A stretch of DNA of 64,000 bases from an uncultured Gammaproteobacteria bacterium (GTDB lineage Bacteria > Pseudomonadota > Gammaproteobacteria > Steroidobacterales > GCA-2729495), in NCBI GenBank assembly GCA_937921935.1, contig CAKZWQ010000018.1, forward strand, positions 1-64,000. Reading direction: 5' to 3'. Every line of letters starts with the position of its first letter. Position 1 is the stretch's first letter. Shown in pieces: positions 55,668 to 64,000 of the stretch. The notes beneath the pieces were generated by a model. That model worked only from the letters and a program-made list of their open reading frames with translations, was not told the origin of the DNA and did no database searches. Made by a program: the position numbers and the translations under genes.

Positions 55668-55699
55668 GCAGGGCGCCCGGCTGGTGCCGGGCGCCCTGC
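55668..55699 (+). terminator. 14-bp perfect hairpin between the rubrerythrin and Fe-S genes
   Basis: GCAGGGCGCCCGGC pairs perfectly with GCCGGGCGCCCTGC across a TGGT loop. A T-run is nearly absent (CTTGATTG), so it is more likely a partial terminator or mRNA-stabilising element that raises rubrerythrin over the downstream genes. Confidence 0.6.
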
Positions 55700-55716
55700 C
55701 TTGATTGACCCGCCCT

Positions 55717-57054
55717 ATGAGCAATCAGCCAACCACCCGCGAGGGCAGCCTGGAAGCGCCTACCCGTCATCCCATTGACTGGCGCAGCGACGATTTTTAC
55801 GACGAGGCTTCCCTGTTCGCGGAACTCGAACGCATATTTGATATCTGCCACGGCTGTCGCCGCTGCTTCTCACTGTGCAATGCCTTTCCGACCCTGTTCG
55901 ATGCCATCGACGAGGGTGATACGGGCGAGCTGGATGGGGTTGGCAAAGAAGTCTTCTGGGACGTCGTTGATGAATGTTACCTCTGCGACATGTGTTACAT
56001 GTCCAAGTGTCCCTATGTGCCACCCCACGAGTGGAACGTTGATTTTCCGCACCTGATGCTGCGAGCCAAGGCCAAGCGCTTTAAGGATGAGGGGGCGCCC
56101 ATACGGGATCGTGTTCTCTCTGCCACGGACCGTGTCGGCAACCTGGCCGGCATTCCCGTGGTCGCTGAAGTGGTCAATGCGATGAATCGTAGCGGCGTGG
56201 GGCGCAAGTTGCTGGACGCCACGCTGGGTGTGGCCCGCGACGCGCCGGTGCCGGCTTATCACAGCCGGACTGCCCGCAAGCGCCTGGCCGGCAGCCTGCC
56301 TCAAATTACGCCGGAAGTGGTCAACGGCACCCAGGGCAGGGTGGTGCTGTTTACCACCTGCTACGGCAATCGCAATACCCCCCAGATCTGTGAGGACCTC
56401 GCCGCGGTCTTCGCCCATAACGGTATTGGCCTTGCATTGGCGGATGAGGAGCGCTGCTGCGGGATGCCCAAGCTTGAGCTGGGCGATCTGGAGGCGGTGG
56501 CGGCTGCCAAAGACATCAACATACCTCAGCTGGCGAGCCGGGTTCGCGACGGCTGGGATATTGTGGCGCCGATCCCGTCCTGCGTGCTGATGTTCAAGCA
56601 GGAACTGCCCTTGCTGTTCCCTGACGATGAAGACGTGCAGCTGGTTGCCAAAGCGTTTTTTGATCCCTTTGAGTATCTGGCCCTGAGGCATAAGGGCGAG
56701 CGCCTGCAGACTGACTTCCCCGTGGCCCTTGGAAAGCTTGCCTACCAGGTTCCCTGTCATCTGCGGGTGCAGAATATCGGTCTGAAAACGCGGGACCTGC
56801 TGCAGATGGTGCCAGGCACTGAAGTCGATACCATTGAGCGTTGTTCGGGTCATGATGGGACCTACGGAATCAAAACCCGTTTTCGCGAGGCCTCCCTGAA
56901 AATCGCCCGGCCTGTGATGCGCCGGGTGAAGGAGTCGCAGGCTGATCACTTCGTCAGTGACTGCCCCATGGCAGCAGAACAGATCGCCGGTGGCGTGGAC
57001 GGAGCGACTGCCGCGCATCCCATGTCACTGCTGCGCAAGGCTTACGGTATCTGA
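55717..57054 (+). CDS. CCG-domain Fe-S oxidoreductase (HdrD/GlpC-like)
   Basis: The 445-aa protein, from ATG 55717, has two [4Fe-4S] motifs (CHGCRRCFSLCN and CYLCDMCYMSKCPYVPP) followed by CCG repeats (TTCYGN...RCCGMPKL, then CHLRVQN...RCSGHDG). These are found in heterodisulfide-reductase- and glycolate/GlpC-type subunits. It likely passes electrons, perhaps to rubrerythrin. The next gene begins 1 base after its stop. Confidence 0.88.
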   Translation: MSNQPTTREGSLEAPTRHPIDWRSDDFYDEASLFAELERIFDICHGCRRCFSLCNAFPTLFDAIDEGDTGELDGVGKEVFWDVVDECYLCDMCYMSKCPYVPPHEWNVDFPHLMLRAKAKRFKDEGAPIRDRVLSATDRVGNLAGIPVVAEVVNAMNRSGVGRKLLDATLGVARDAPVPAYHSRTARKRLAGSLPQITPEVVNGTQGRVVLFTTCYGNRNTPQICEDLAAVFAHNGIGLALADEERCCGMPKLELGDLEAVAAAKDINIPQLASRVRDGWDIVAPIPSCVLMFKQELPLLFPDDEDVQLVAKAFFDPFEYLALRHKGERLQTDFPVALGKLAYQVPCHLRVQNIGLKTRDLLQMVPGTEVDTIERCSGHDGTYGIKTRFREASLKIARPVMRRVKESQADHFVSDCPMAAEQIAGGVDGATAAHPMSLLRKAYGI

Positions 57055-57055
57055 G

Positions 57056-57664
57056 ATGAACAAACTCCAGCTGGATGATCTGTATCCCCTTGAGGTCTAT
57101 GCCAGGCTGCGCGCTGATTTTCGCGCCCGGGTGATGGAGCACAAGGCGCACCGCAAGGTTCACCTGGGTGACCATGTGTCCCTGTTATTCGAGGATCGGC
57201 TCACCATGCATTACCAGGTCCAGGAGATGCTGCGCGCCGAGAAATTGTTCGAGCCAGCGGAAATAGCCGAAGAGCTGGCGGCCTATAACCCGCTGATTCC
57301 AGATGGCCAGAACTGGAAGGCCACCATGCTTATTGAGTATCCGGACCCTGAGGAACGGCACGTGGCCCTGGCCCGGTTGATCGGCATCGAGGCCCAGATC
57401 TGGATGCGGGTGGACGGGTTTGATCCCGTCATGGCCATCGCGGATGAGGACCTGGAGCGGGCCACGGAGGAAAAAACCTCCGCCGTGCATTTTCTGCGTT
57501 TTGAGCTGACCGATGGCATGGTGGCGGCCCTTCAGGCGGGCGCGTCTCTGAGCGCCGGTTGCGGACATCCGCGCTACACGACCACCGCCGCCGTCTCCGA
57601 GGCCGGCCGAGAATCCCTGATTGCTGACCTCGACCCGCCGGGCACCGCCGACCACCGGGATTGA
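57056..57664 (+). CDS. DUF3501 family protein
   Basis: The 202-aa protein matches DUF3501 (LYPLEVYARLRADFRARVMEHKAHRKVHLGDHVSLLFEDRLTMHYQVQEMLRAEKL). The family function is unknown, but it regularly follows rubrerythrin and CCG-type Fe-S genes, so a role in that redox chain is inferred. It starts 1 base after the previous stop. Confidence 0.88.
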   Translation: MNKLQLDDLYPLEVYARLRADFRARVMEHKAHRKVHLGDHVSLLFEDRLTMHYQVQEMLRAEKLFEPAEIAEELAAYNPLIPDGQNWKATMLIEYPDPEERHVALARLIGIEAQIWMRVDGFDPVMAIADEDLERATEEKTSAVHFLRFELTDGMVAALQAGASLSAGCGHPRYTTTAAVSEAGRESLIADLDPPGTADHRD

Positions 57665-57710
57665 CGAAATTCCCCTAGGGTCTAACATGGCCTGGTTGTT
57701 GTGCGCTCCG

Positions 57711-57735
57711 CGGCCCGTGGTACGGGCCGGATTTT
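57711..57735 (+). terminator. Intrinsic terminator after DUF3501
   Basis: CGGCCCGT (57711-57718) and ACGGGCCG (57722-57729) form a perfect 8-bp stem, with a 3-base GGT loop, followed by GATTTTTC. It separates the rubrerythrin operon from parE. Confidence 0.8.
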
Positions 57736-57756
57736 TCATTTCCGGGTTATAAAAAA

Positions 57757-59643
57757 ATGAGTCGCAGTTATGGTGCCGCTGACATCGAGGTGCTCAGTGG
57801 TCTTGATCCTGTCCGGCGGCGGCCGGGCATGTATACGGATACCGCCCGGCCAAATCACCTGGCCCACGAAGTCGTGGACAACAGTGTTGATGAGGCTGTC
57901 GCCGGGCATTGCAAATCGATCAAGGTCACCCTGCACAAGGATGGCTCCCTGGAGGTCGCTGACGATGGTCGCGGGATGCCCGTGGACAAGCACCCGGTGG
58001 AGAAGATCCCTGGGGTCGAGCTGATCATGACCCGCCTGCATGCCGGCGGTAAGTTTTCCAACAAAAATTACCAGTACTCAGGCGGTTTGCACGGCGTGGG
58101 CGTGTCCGTCGTGAATGCTTTGTCCAAGAATCTGGAAGTCTGGATTCGGCGCGATGGCAAGGAGTACAACCTCAGTTTCCGCGGCGGTAAGAAAAGCGGC
58201 AAGCTGGATGTGGTCGGTAAGGTCGGCAAGCAGAACACCGGCACGACCATCCGCTTCTGGCCCGACCCCAAGTATTTCGATTCCGACAAATTCTCCGTCA
58301 AGGAGCTGACCCATGTACTGCGCGCCAAGGCGGTGCTCTGCCCTGGCCTGAAGATTCGCTTCCAGGTCGAAAAGCCCGCGCAGAAATTCGAATGGCAGTA
58401 TGAAGGCGGCCTGGAGCAATATCTGACGGAGGCCACGACCGGCGCCACTCTGCTGCCCGAGGTGCCGTGCGACGGAAGTTTGCGCGGCGCCCGCGATGAA
58501 GTGGAGTGGGCCGTGGCCTGGGCGGGCCCGGAGGATCCGGTTGCGGCCGAATCCTACGTCAATCTGGTGCCCACCCCGCAGGGTGGCACCCACGTGAATG
58601 GCTTTCGCACCGGCCTGACAGAAGCCTTACGCGAGTATTGCGACTTCCGCAGTCTGCTACCGCGCGGTGTCCGGCTGGCACCAGAGGATGTCTGGGAACG
58701 CGTTTGTTACGTGTTGGCTGTGAAGACTGAGGACCCGCAGTTTTCCGGTCAGACCAAGGAGCGGCTGTCTTCGCGTGAGGTTGCAGCCTTTGTCTCCGGC
58801 GCGGCCAAAGATGCTTTTGGCATTTGGCTCAATCAGCATTCAGAAACCGGTGACCTGATCGCGCAGCGAGCGATTGAGGCGGCTCAGAAACGGCTGAAGG
58901 CCAGTAAGAAGGTTGCGCGCAAGAAGATCACCTCGGGTCCGGCTTTGCCCGGCAAGCTTGCTGATTGCAGTTCATCGGATCCCGAGCGCTGCGAGCTTTT
59001 CCTGGTTGAGGGTGATTCTGCCGGCGGCTCTGCGAAGCAGGCGCGTAACCGGGAGTTCCAGGCTGTCTTGCCCCTGCGCGGAAAAATCCTGAACACCTGG
59101 GAAGTGGACCAGGCCGAACTCATGGGCTCCCAGGAGGTGCACAATATCAGCCTGGCCATCGGTGTGGCGCCGGGTTCGGAAGATCTGTCGGATCTGCGGT
59201 ATCACAAGATCTGCATCCTGGCTGACGCTGACAGTGACGGACTACATATTGCTACCTTGATCTGCGCCTTGTTTGCCCGTCATTTCCCTGCGCTGGTGAA
59301 GTCCGGTCATGTCTTCGTTGCCATGCCGCCCCTGTATCGAATCGATGTGGGCAAGCAGGTCCACTACGCGCTGGACGAGGGCGAGCGTGAGGGGGTCCTG
59401 AATCTCATCGAAGCCGAAAAGCTCAAGGGCAAGGTCAATGTTATTCGCTTCAAGGGGCTGGGCGAGATGAGTCCGGGTCAGTTGCGCGACACCACAATGG
59501 CGCCGGACACGCGCCGACTGCTGCAGCTGACTGTGGCTGCCAGCGACGACACGGAACAAACCCTGGACATGCTGCTGGCGAAAAAGCGAGCACGCGACCG
59601 GCGGGAGTGGCTGGAAACCAAGGGCAATCTGGCCGCCATATAG
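57757..59643 (+). CDS. parE: DNA topoisomerase IV subunit B
   Basis: ParE is the ATPase subunit of topoisomerase IV, which decatenates chromosomes. The 628-aa protein has a GHKL ATPase ([26 protein letters not shown]), a transducer domain and a TOPRIM domain ([45 protein letters not shown]). parC follows after 22 bases. Length matches E. coli ParE. Confidence 0.96.
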   Translation: MSRSYGAADIEVLSGLDPVRRRPGMYTDTARPNHLAHEVVDNSVDEAVAGHCKSIKVTLHKDGSLEVADDGRGMPVDKHPVEKIPGVELIMTRLHAGGKFSNKNYQYSGGLHGVGVSVVNALSKNLEVWIRRDGKEYNLSFRGGKKSGKLDVVGKVGKQNTGTTIRFWPDPKYFDSDKFSVKELTHVLRAKAVLCPGLKIRFQVEKPAQKFEWQYEGGLEQYLTEATTGATLLPEVPCDGSLRGARDEVEWAVAWAGPEDPVAAESYVNLVPTPQGGTHVNGFRTGLTEALREYCDFRSLLPRGVRLAPEDVWERVCYVLAVKTEDPQFSGQTKERLSSREVAAFVSGAAKDAFGIWLNQHSETGDLIAQRAIEAAQKRLKASKKVARKKITSGPALPGKLADCSSSDPERCELFLVEGDSAGGSAKQARNREFQAVLPLRGKILNTWEVDQAELMGSQEVHNISLAIGVAPGSEDLSDLRYHKICILADADSDGLHIATLICALFARHFPALVKSGHVFVAMPPLYRIDVGKQVHYALDEGEREGVLNLIEAEKLKGKVNVIRFKGLGEMSPGQLRDTTMAPDTRRLLQLTVAASDDTEQTLDMLLAKKRARDRREWLETKGNLAAI

Positions 59644-59665
59644 GCAGGCATGGCATCGAGACACT

Positions 59666-61930
59666 ATGAGCAAGCAAAACGAACTGGATTTCGAAGGCAT
59701 CGAGCAGATGCCGCTGCGGGCGTATACCGAGAAGGCTTACCTGGATTACTCCATGTACGTCATCCTCGACCGCGCGCTGCCGCATATTGCCGACGGTCTG
59801 AAACCTGTGCAGCGGCGGATTGTCTACGCCATGAGCGAGCTTGGCCTTAGCAGTGGCTCCAAACCCAAGAAATCAGCTCGAACCGTGGGTGATGTGATCG
59901 GCAAGTTTCACCCCCATGGGGATTCCGCCTGCTATGAAGCCATGGTGCATATGGCGCAAGCTTTTACTTATCGCTACCCCCTGGTAGATGGGCAGGGCAA
60001 CTGGGGCTCGACGGACGATCCCAAGTCCTTTGCCGCCATGCGCTACACCGAGTCACGCCTGACAGCCTATGCCAGTGTGCTGCTCAAGGAGCTGGGCCAG
60101 GGCACGACAGACTGGGTGCCCAATTTCGACGGTACCCTGAATGAACCCGAGTTGTTGCCGGCCCGCCTGCCCAATCTGTTGCTTAACGGCGCGAGCGGCA
60201 TTGCCGTGGGCATGTCGACCGATGTTCCGCCTCACAACCTGCGGGAAGTGGTCAAGGCCCTGGTAGCTCTGCTGGATGATCCCAAGGTGACACCAGCCAC
60301 CCTGGCGAAGCATTTGCCCGGGCCGGATTTTCCGACGGGTGCGGAAATCGTCACGCCCCGGGCGGACCTGAAAAAGATCTACAAAGAGGGCAACGGCACC
60401 TTGCGTATTCGCGGGACCTGGGAGTCCGAAGACGGTGTCGTTGTGATCACAGCGTTGCCGCATCAGGCCTCCGGCAGCAAGATTCTGGAGCAGATTGCGG
60501 CCCAGATGCGGGCCAAGAAATTGCCCATGGTCGAGGATTTGCGGGACGAATCCGATCATGAGAATCCCACCCGGCTGGTGATTGTGCCCCGCTCAGGACG
60601 TGTCGATAGCGAGCAGCTCATGGAGCATCTGTGCGCAACCACAGACCTTGAGCGCACAGTGCGCATCAATCTCAATGTCATTGGCCTGGATGGGCGGCCG
60701 GCCGTGCGCGATATCCGCACGCTGTTGAGTGAGTGGCTGCAGTACCGCACGACCACGGTCACGCGTCGTCTGCGTTATCGCCTGGATCGGGTTGAAGAGC
60801 GCCTGCACATCCTGGATGGACTGCTGATCGCCTTTCTGAAGATCGATGAAGTCATTCGGATTATTCGCAAGGAAGACGAGCCCAAGCCGTTACTGATGAA
60901 ACGCTTCAAGCTTACGGACATTCAGGCCGAGGCGATTCTGAACCTGCGTCTGCGCCACCTGGCCAAGCTGGAAGAGGTGAAAATCCGGGCCGAGCAAAAA
61001 GAGCTGGTGCAGGAGCGCGACTATCTGCAGAAATTGCTGCGCAGTAAGGCCAGACTGAAAAAACTGATTCGCACCGAGCTGCTGGAGCTGGCTGAAGAGC
61101 ACGGCGACGCTCGGCGGACCCGGATCGTAGAAAAAGCCCCAGCCCAGGCTATGGCCGAGACTGATCTGGTCTCCAGCGAGCCGGTTACCGTGATTCTGTC
61201 GGCGCGGGGTTTTGCCCGGGCCGCGAAGGGGCACGATATTGATCCGGGAACTCTCAGCTATAAATCCGGTGATGAGTTTCTGGGGGCAGCGCGCGGTCGC
61301 AGCAGCGAACTGGCCGTGTTTCTCGACAGTACGGGGCGCGCCTACTCGCTGCCGGCCCATTCACTGCCGTCGGCCCGCGGGCAGGGTGAACCTTTGTCCG
61401 GTCGACTCAAGCCGCCCGACGGCGCCAGCTTCCAGGGTGTGCTGATCGGTGCGCCGGAATCCCGCTGGCTGGTGGCCAGCGACGCCGGCTACGGATTTTT
61501 CGTGTCCCTGGGGGATGTGCATTCCCGGAATCGTGCTGGGAAAGCCTGCGTGCGCGTGCCGGCCGGTGGGAACATTGTGCTGCCGGCTCCCTTCATTGAC
61601 GGTGAGTTTCCGGGTGATGCATGGGTCGCGGCGGCCAGTAACGTGGGTCGGCTGCTCATGTTCCCGGCTGAGGAGTTACCCGCCATGGCGCGCGGCAAGG
61701 GCAACAAGCTGCTGGGTATTCCCACGGCCAAATTCCGTTCCGGCGAGGAGCGCATGGTGGCGATGACCGTGCTGGGCGAAGAAGACACCCTGGAAATCAT
61801 TAGCGGCGGACGACGCATGCGCCTGAAGGCCTCTGAGCACGAACGTTATACGGGTGACCGGGGTCTGCGCGGTGCGCTGCTACCTCGCGGCTGGCGCAAG
61901 GTAGAAGGACTAGTTGTACCTTCCGATTGA
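59666..61930 (+). CDS. parC: DNA topoisomerase IV subunit A
   Basis: ParC cuts and rejoins DNA. The 754-aa protein has the winged-helix region [19 protein letters not shown] with Ser87 and Glu91, matching the quinolone-sensitive Ser80 and Glu84 of E. coli. The catalytic Tyr127 is in RYTESRL, and a C-terminal beta-pinwheel (about 490-745) follows. It ends 5 bases before the convergent FimV-like gene, so transcripts probably overlap. Confidence 0.96.
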   Translation: MSKQNELDFEGIEQMPLRAYTEKAYLDYSMYVILDRALPHIADGLKPVQRRIVYAMSELGLSSGSKPKKSARTVGDVIGKFHPHGDSACYEAMVHMAQAFTYRYPLVDGQGNWGSTDDPKSFAAMRYTESRLTAYASVLLKELGQGTTDWVPNFDGTLNEPELLPARLPNLLLNGASGIAVGMSTDVPPHNLREVVKALVALLDDPKVTPATLAKHLPGPDFPTGAEIVTPRADLKKIYKEGNGTLRIRGTWESEDGVVVITALPHQASGSKILEQIAAQMRAKKLPMVEDLRDESDHENPTRLVIVPRSGRVDSEQLMEHLCATTDLERTVRINLNVIGLDGRPAVRDIRTLLSEWLQYRTTTVTRRLRYRLDRVEERLHILDGLLIAFLKIDEVIRIIRKEDEPKPLLMKRFKLTDIQAEAILNLRLRHLAKLEEVKIRAEQKELVQERDYLQKLLRSKARLKKLIRTELLELAEEHGDARRTRIVEKAPAQAMAETDLVSSEPVTVILSARGFARAAKGHDIDPGTLSYKSGDEFLGAARGRSSELAVFLDSTGRAYSLPAHSLPSARGQGEPLSGRLKPPDGASFQGVLIGAPESRWLVASDAGYGFFVSLGDVHSRNRAGKACVRVPAGGNIVLPAPFIDGEFPGDAWVAAASNVGRLLMFPAEELPAMARGKGNKLLGIPTAKFRSGEERMVAMTVLGEEDTLEIISGGRRMRLKASEHERYTGDRGLRGALLPRGWRKVEGLVVPSD

Positions 61931-61935
61931 GCGGA

Positions 61936-63948
61936 TCAGCTGGCGCGTTTCTGCGGCGCCGGTTCGAACTCGTCTGCATCTTCCTGAGGGCCATCTTCCA
62001 GGGCCCGTTTAATGGCGCTCTGGTCAATGATCTGGCTCGCCGTCAGTTCGTTTTCGAAGTCTTGCTCCAGCAGTGACAGGGCTTCCTGCAAAGTGTCAGA
62101 CAGTTTCGTTTCGTCGCCCTGTGTATCAGCGAAGCCCTGCATATCCAGATCAGCTATTTCGCCCGTGTCTGTCGGCAGTGCGCCCAGTTCGGGCGTGGTG
62201 CTTTCCAGGGTTGGATCCAGCACCGAACCTGCGTGACTAAACTTCGGCATTTCTGCCGTCGGTGCCAGGGAGTTCACATCATCCTCACCGGCATCAGCAA
62301 AAATTTCTCCCGGGAGATCCGGTTCGGCCGACAGATCCGCCAGATCATCGGCGAACAGCTCAGCCAGTTCCGGTGCGTCGGCGCCCGGGACATCTGCAAA
62401 CGGCGCGGCAAAGCCCGCTGTCTGGACAGCGGGGTCCAGGCTATCCAGGCTGTTGTCGTCGGGAGCTGCAGTGTCGGTCGTATCGTCCGTCGGATCAGTG
62501 ACCTCGACGGTGTTGCCGGCTTTGTCGACCTCGACCACGTAGGTTTCTTCAGCCGGCGTACCCAGGGACACGGGTGCGGCATCCAGGCTGCGGTCCTCGC
62601 TGGTTTTCAGCCATTCATCCGTATCATCATAGTTGCCCTCAGTCGGGCTCTGGACAGCTTCGCCGCGACCGCGGGCGAACAGGCTGCTCAGGCCTTCCAG
62701 CAGGCGTGCCCTCAATAGCAGGATGCTGAGTCCGAAGCCGAGAAACACGCCGAGAAGCACCGCAAGTAGCGGACTGACCTGGGTTGCCTGGCGTTGAGTG
62801 AGCACGACGGGCGGCGGTGGCTCGACGGCCTGGCTAACTTCTGCAGCCTCACTGGTCGGTATTTCGTCTGCAAAGGGGCTCGCCGGTGTTGCTGCCACCG
62901 TCATTTCGCCGGCCGGGCTGTCCCCGACAACACGCGGCGTGGTCACCAGTTCCGTCGGCATGACCGTCATGACGGGGGTGGCCGGTTTGACCATCTGGTT
63001 TTCAACTTCGCGCGCGGTTGCCGTTGCCGGTGTCGTCCGGGCCGGCACGGGGCTGCGCGGCGGTACTAAGGGGGCGGCGGCAGTTATCTTCTCGGCGCGG
63101 GTAGACGGGGTGCTGGTGTTGTTCCAGTCCGCTGTCCCAGGCACGATGATTAGCGTACCCAGTTTGATCAGGTCCTTATTGTTGCGGATGAAGGCATCGG
63201 GGTTGGCCTTGAAAATCCAGTCGGACAAGGCCCAGGTGCTATCGGCCGGTCGTCCTTCGATGCGCGCCGCAATGGTCGACAGGGTGTCACCTTCACGCAC
63301 ACGGTACTTGCTGCCCGCGGCAATGGCTTCACCGGAACGTACCAGGCTACGACCTCTGGTCGGGGCCGGTCGCCGCTGCGGGAGCGCGGTCGCGCTGGCT
63401 GCGGTTGCAGGCACCGCCAGGGGGGCACGCGCGGGCTCATTCTGAGTTGCTGCCTGGGTGGCTGCACCCATACCTGGCAGATCGAGCATTAAAACGTAAT
63501 GCCGCAGCACAGTGGGGATGCCGGGGCAATCCACACGTAAAGTCAGTTCGTACATGGGCTCATAGAGTGGCCGTGTCGTGCTGACGCCTAGTTGCAGTAC
63601 GCCCGGACCGGATGCCAGCGGCGTGTTCACCGTGGCGTTTGCCGGCCCGCGCAAGTCACTTTGCTGCTTGGGTGGGACCGTGATGCAGCCTGGCCGCACG
63701 GACTCGCCGCTGGCCAGGCTAAGGGGAACACTGGCTCGCAGGGGTTCACCGAGGGAGGACTGGGACTGTATGTCGCCCAAGCCAACGGCTGTTACCGCTG
63801 CAGGAGCCAGGCTAAGCATTGCGATGCCCGCCAGGTTACTCACAGGTCGTGCCGTGGGCACAAGCAGACCGCGCTTCGCGGCGCTGCGTTGCTCCAGTAT
63901 GGCTTTGACTGCTTGTGCAATATCCAAGCGGCTACCTGCGCTTCTCAT
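61936..63948 (-). CDS. FimV-like LysM-domain protein
   Basis: The 670-aa protein has the FimV N-terminal domain (VGLGDIQSQSSLGEPLRASVPL), a LysM segment (YRVREGDTLSTIAARI, GTLIIVPG), a membrane helix (VSPLLAVLLGVFLGFGLSILLLRARLLEG, about residues 395-425) and a long acidic C-terminal half (PADDNSLDSLDP, ELFADDLADLSAEPDLPGE). FimV proteins are polar hub proteins needed for type IV pili and other pole functions. The C-terminal TPR-like FimV motif is not obvious, so this is a FimV relative, not a firm FimV. Confidence 0.85.
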   Translation of the reverse strand: MRSAGSRLDIAQAVKAILEQRSAAKRGLLVPTARPVSNLAGIAMLSLAPAAVTAVGLGDIQSQSSLGEPLRASVPLSLASGESVRPGCITVPPKQQSDLRGPANATVNTPLASGPGVLQLGVSTTRPLYEPMYELTLRVDCPGIPTVLRHYVLMLDLPGMGAATQAATQNEPARAPLAVPATAASATALPQRRPAPTRGRSLVRSGEAIAAGSKYRVREGDTLSTIAARIEGRPADSTWALSDWIFKANPDAFIRNNKDLIKLGTLIIVPGTADWNNTSTPSTRAEKITAAAPLVPPRSPVPARTTPATATAREVENQMVKPATPVMTVMPTELVTTPRVVGDSPAGEMTVAATPASPFADEIPTSEAAEVSQAVEPPPPVVLTQRQATQVSPLLAVLLGVFLGFGLSILLLRARLLEGLSSLFARGRGEAVQSPTEGNYDDTDEWLKTSEDRSLDAAPVSLGTPAEETYVVEVDKAGNTVEVTDPTDDTTDTAAPDDNSLDSLDPAVQTAGFAAPFADVPGADAPELAELFADDLADLSAEPDLPGEIFADAGEDDVNSLAPTAEMPKFSHAGSVLDPTLESTTPELGALPTDTGEIADLDMQGFADTQGDETKLSDTLQEALSLLEQDFENELTASQIIDQSAIKRALEDGPQEDADEFEPAPQKRAS

Positions 63949-64000
63949 GACGGCTCCCAGTGTGTATCGATCCCGGCAAAAAAGTCCCGGGTGCAGTTGC

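Noticed and set aside
55870-57018. Open frame of 382 codons opposite the Fe-S oxidoreductase gene
   Set aside because: Antisense of a well supported gene with intact Cys motifs; its own translation has no recognisable pattern.

Overview
The window looks like a piece of a high-GC gammaproteobacterial chromosome. The evidence is the gene order glyA-nrdR-ribD-ribE-ribBA-ribH-nusB-thiL-pgpA, the adjacent parE/parC, a large single-chain purL preceded by a DUF1820 gene, a FimV-like LysM protein, and Fur-controlled feoAB. I cannot name the genus. Ferrous iron uptake, pyruvate:ferredoxin oxidoreductase, a rubrerythrin and a CCG-type Fe-S oxidoreductase together suggest life at low or fluctuating oxygen. 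The Mrp-type antiporter suggests a sodium-rich habitat. Both are inferences.

Layout. 1-1222: an IS3-family insertion sequence whose left tip lies outside the window, followed by a short tRNA 3'-end fragment and a strong hairpin. 1488-9720: trhO, a glutathione S-transferase, the nifJ plus dihydroorotate-dehydrogenase-like pair, an exported unknown protein and a second glutathione S-transferase. 9753-14171: an NTF2-like protein, a divergent Nramp transporter, two short-chain dehydrogenases and an AhpD-like protein. 14274-21606: a tightly packed nine-gene Mrp-like cation/proton antiporter cluster with three separate antiporter-like subunits. 21657-27526: two divergent transcription units (old-yellow-enzyme reductase, small unknown protein, methyltransferase; and HapK-like protein, SDR, LysR regulator) facing each other across an AT-rich promoter region.

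27820-33052 is the most unusual part: a compact four-gene operon of an adenylating enzyme, an acyl carrier protein, an MBOAT-like membrane acyltransferase and a five-TM LtaS/sulfatase-fold phosphotransferase. This is the logic of a Dlt system joined to a lipoteichoic-acid-synthase-like enzyme, but in a Gram-negative setting. A perfect 12-bp hairpin could hide the ribosome binding site of its first gene. A gene remnant and a strong terminator follow.

33448-43110: a DUF4397 lipoprotein, feoA-feoB with a small Cys-containing membrane protein and a Fur box, an orphan T6SS TagH-like FHA protein, DUF1820 and purL. 43315-46468: a small helical protein, ettA and a histone-deacetylase-family amidohydrolase. 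46531-53495: the glyA/nrdR/riboflavin/nusB/thiL/pgpA cluster, in which ribBA has a degenerate GTP cyclohydrolase II half. 53516-57664: a kinase joined to a cyclic-nucleotide-binding domain, xseB, and a rubrerythrin/Fe-S oxidoreductase/DUF3501 operon. 57757-63948: parE, parC and a convergent FimV-like gene.
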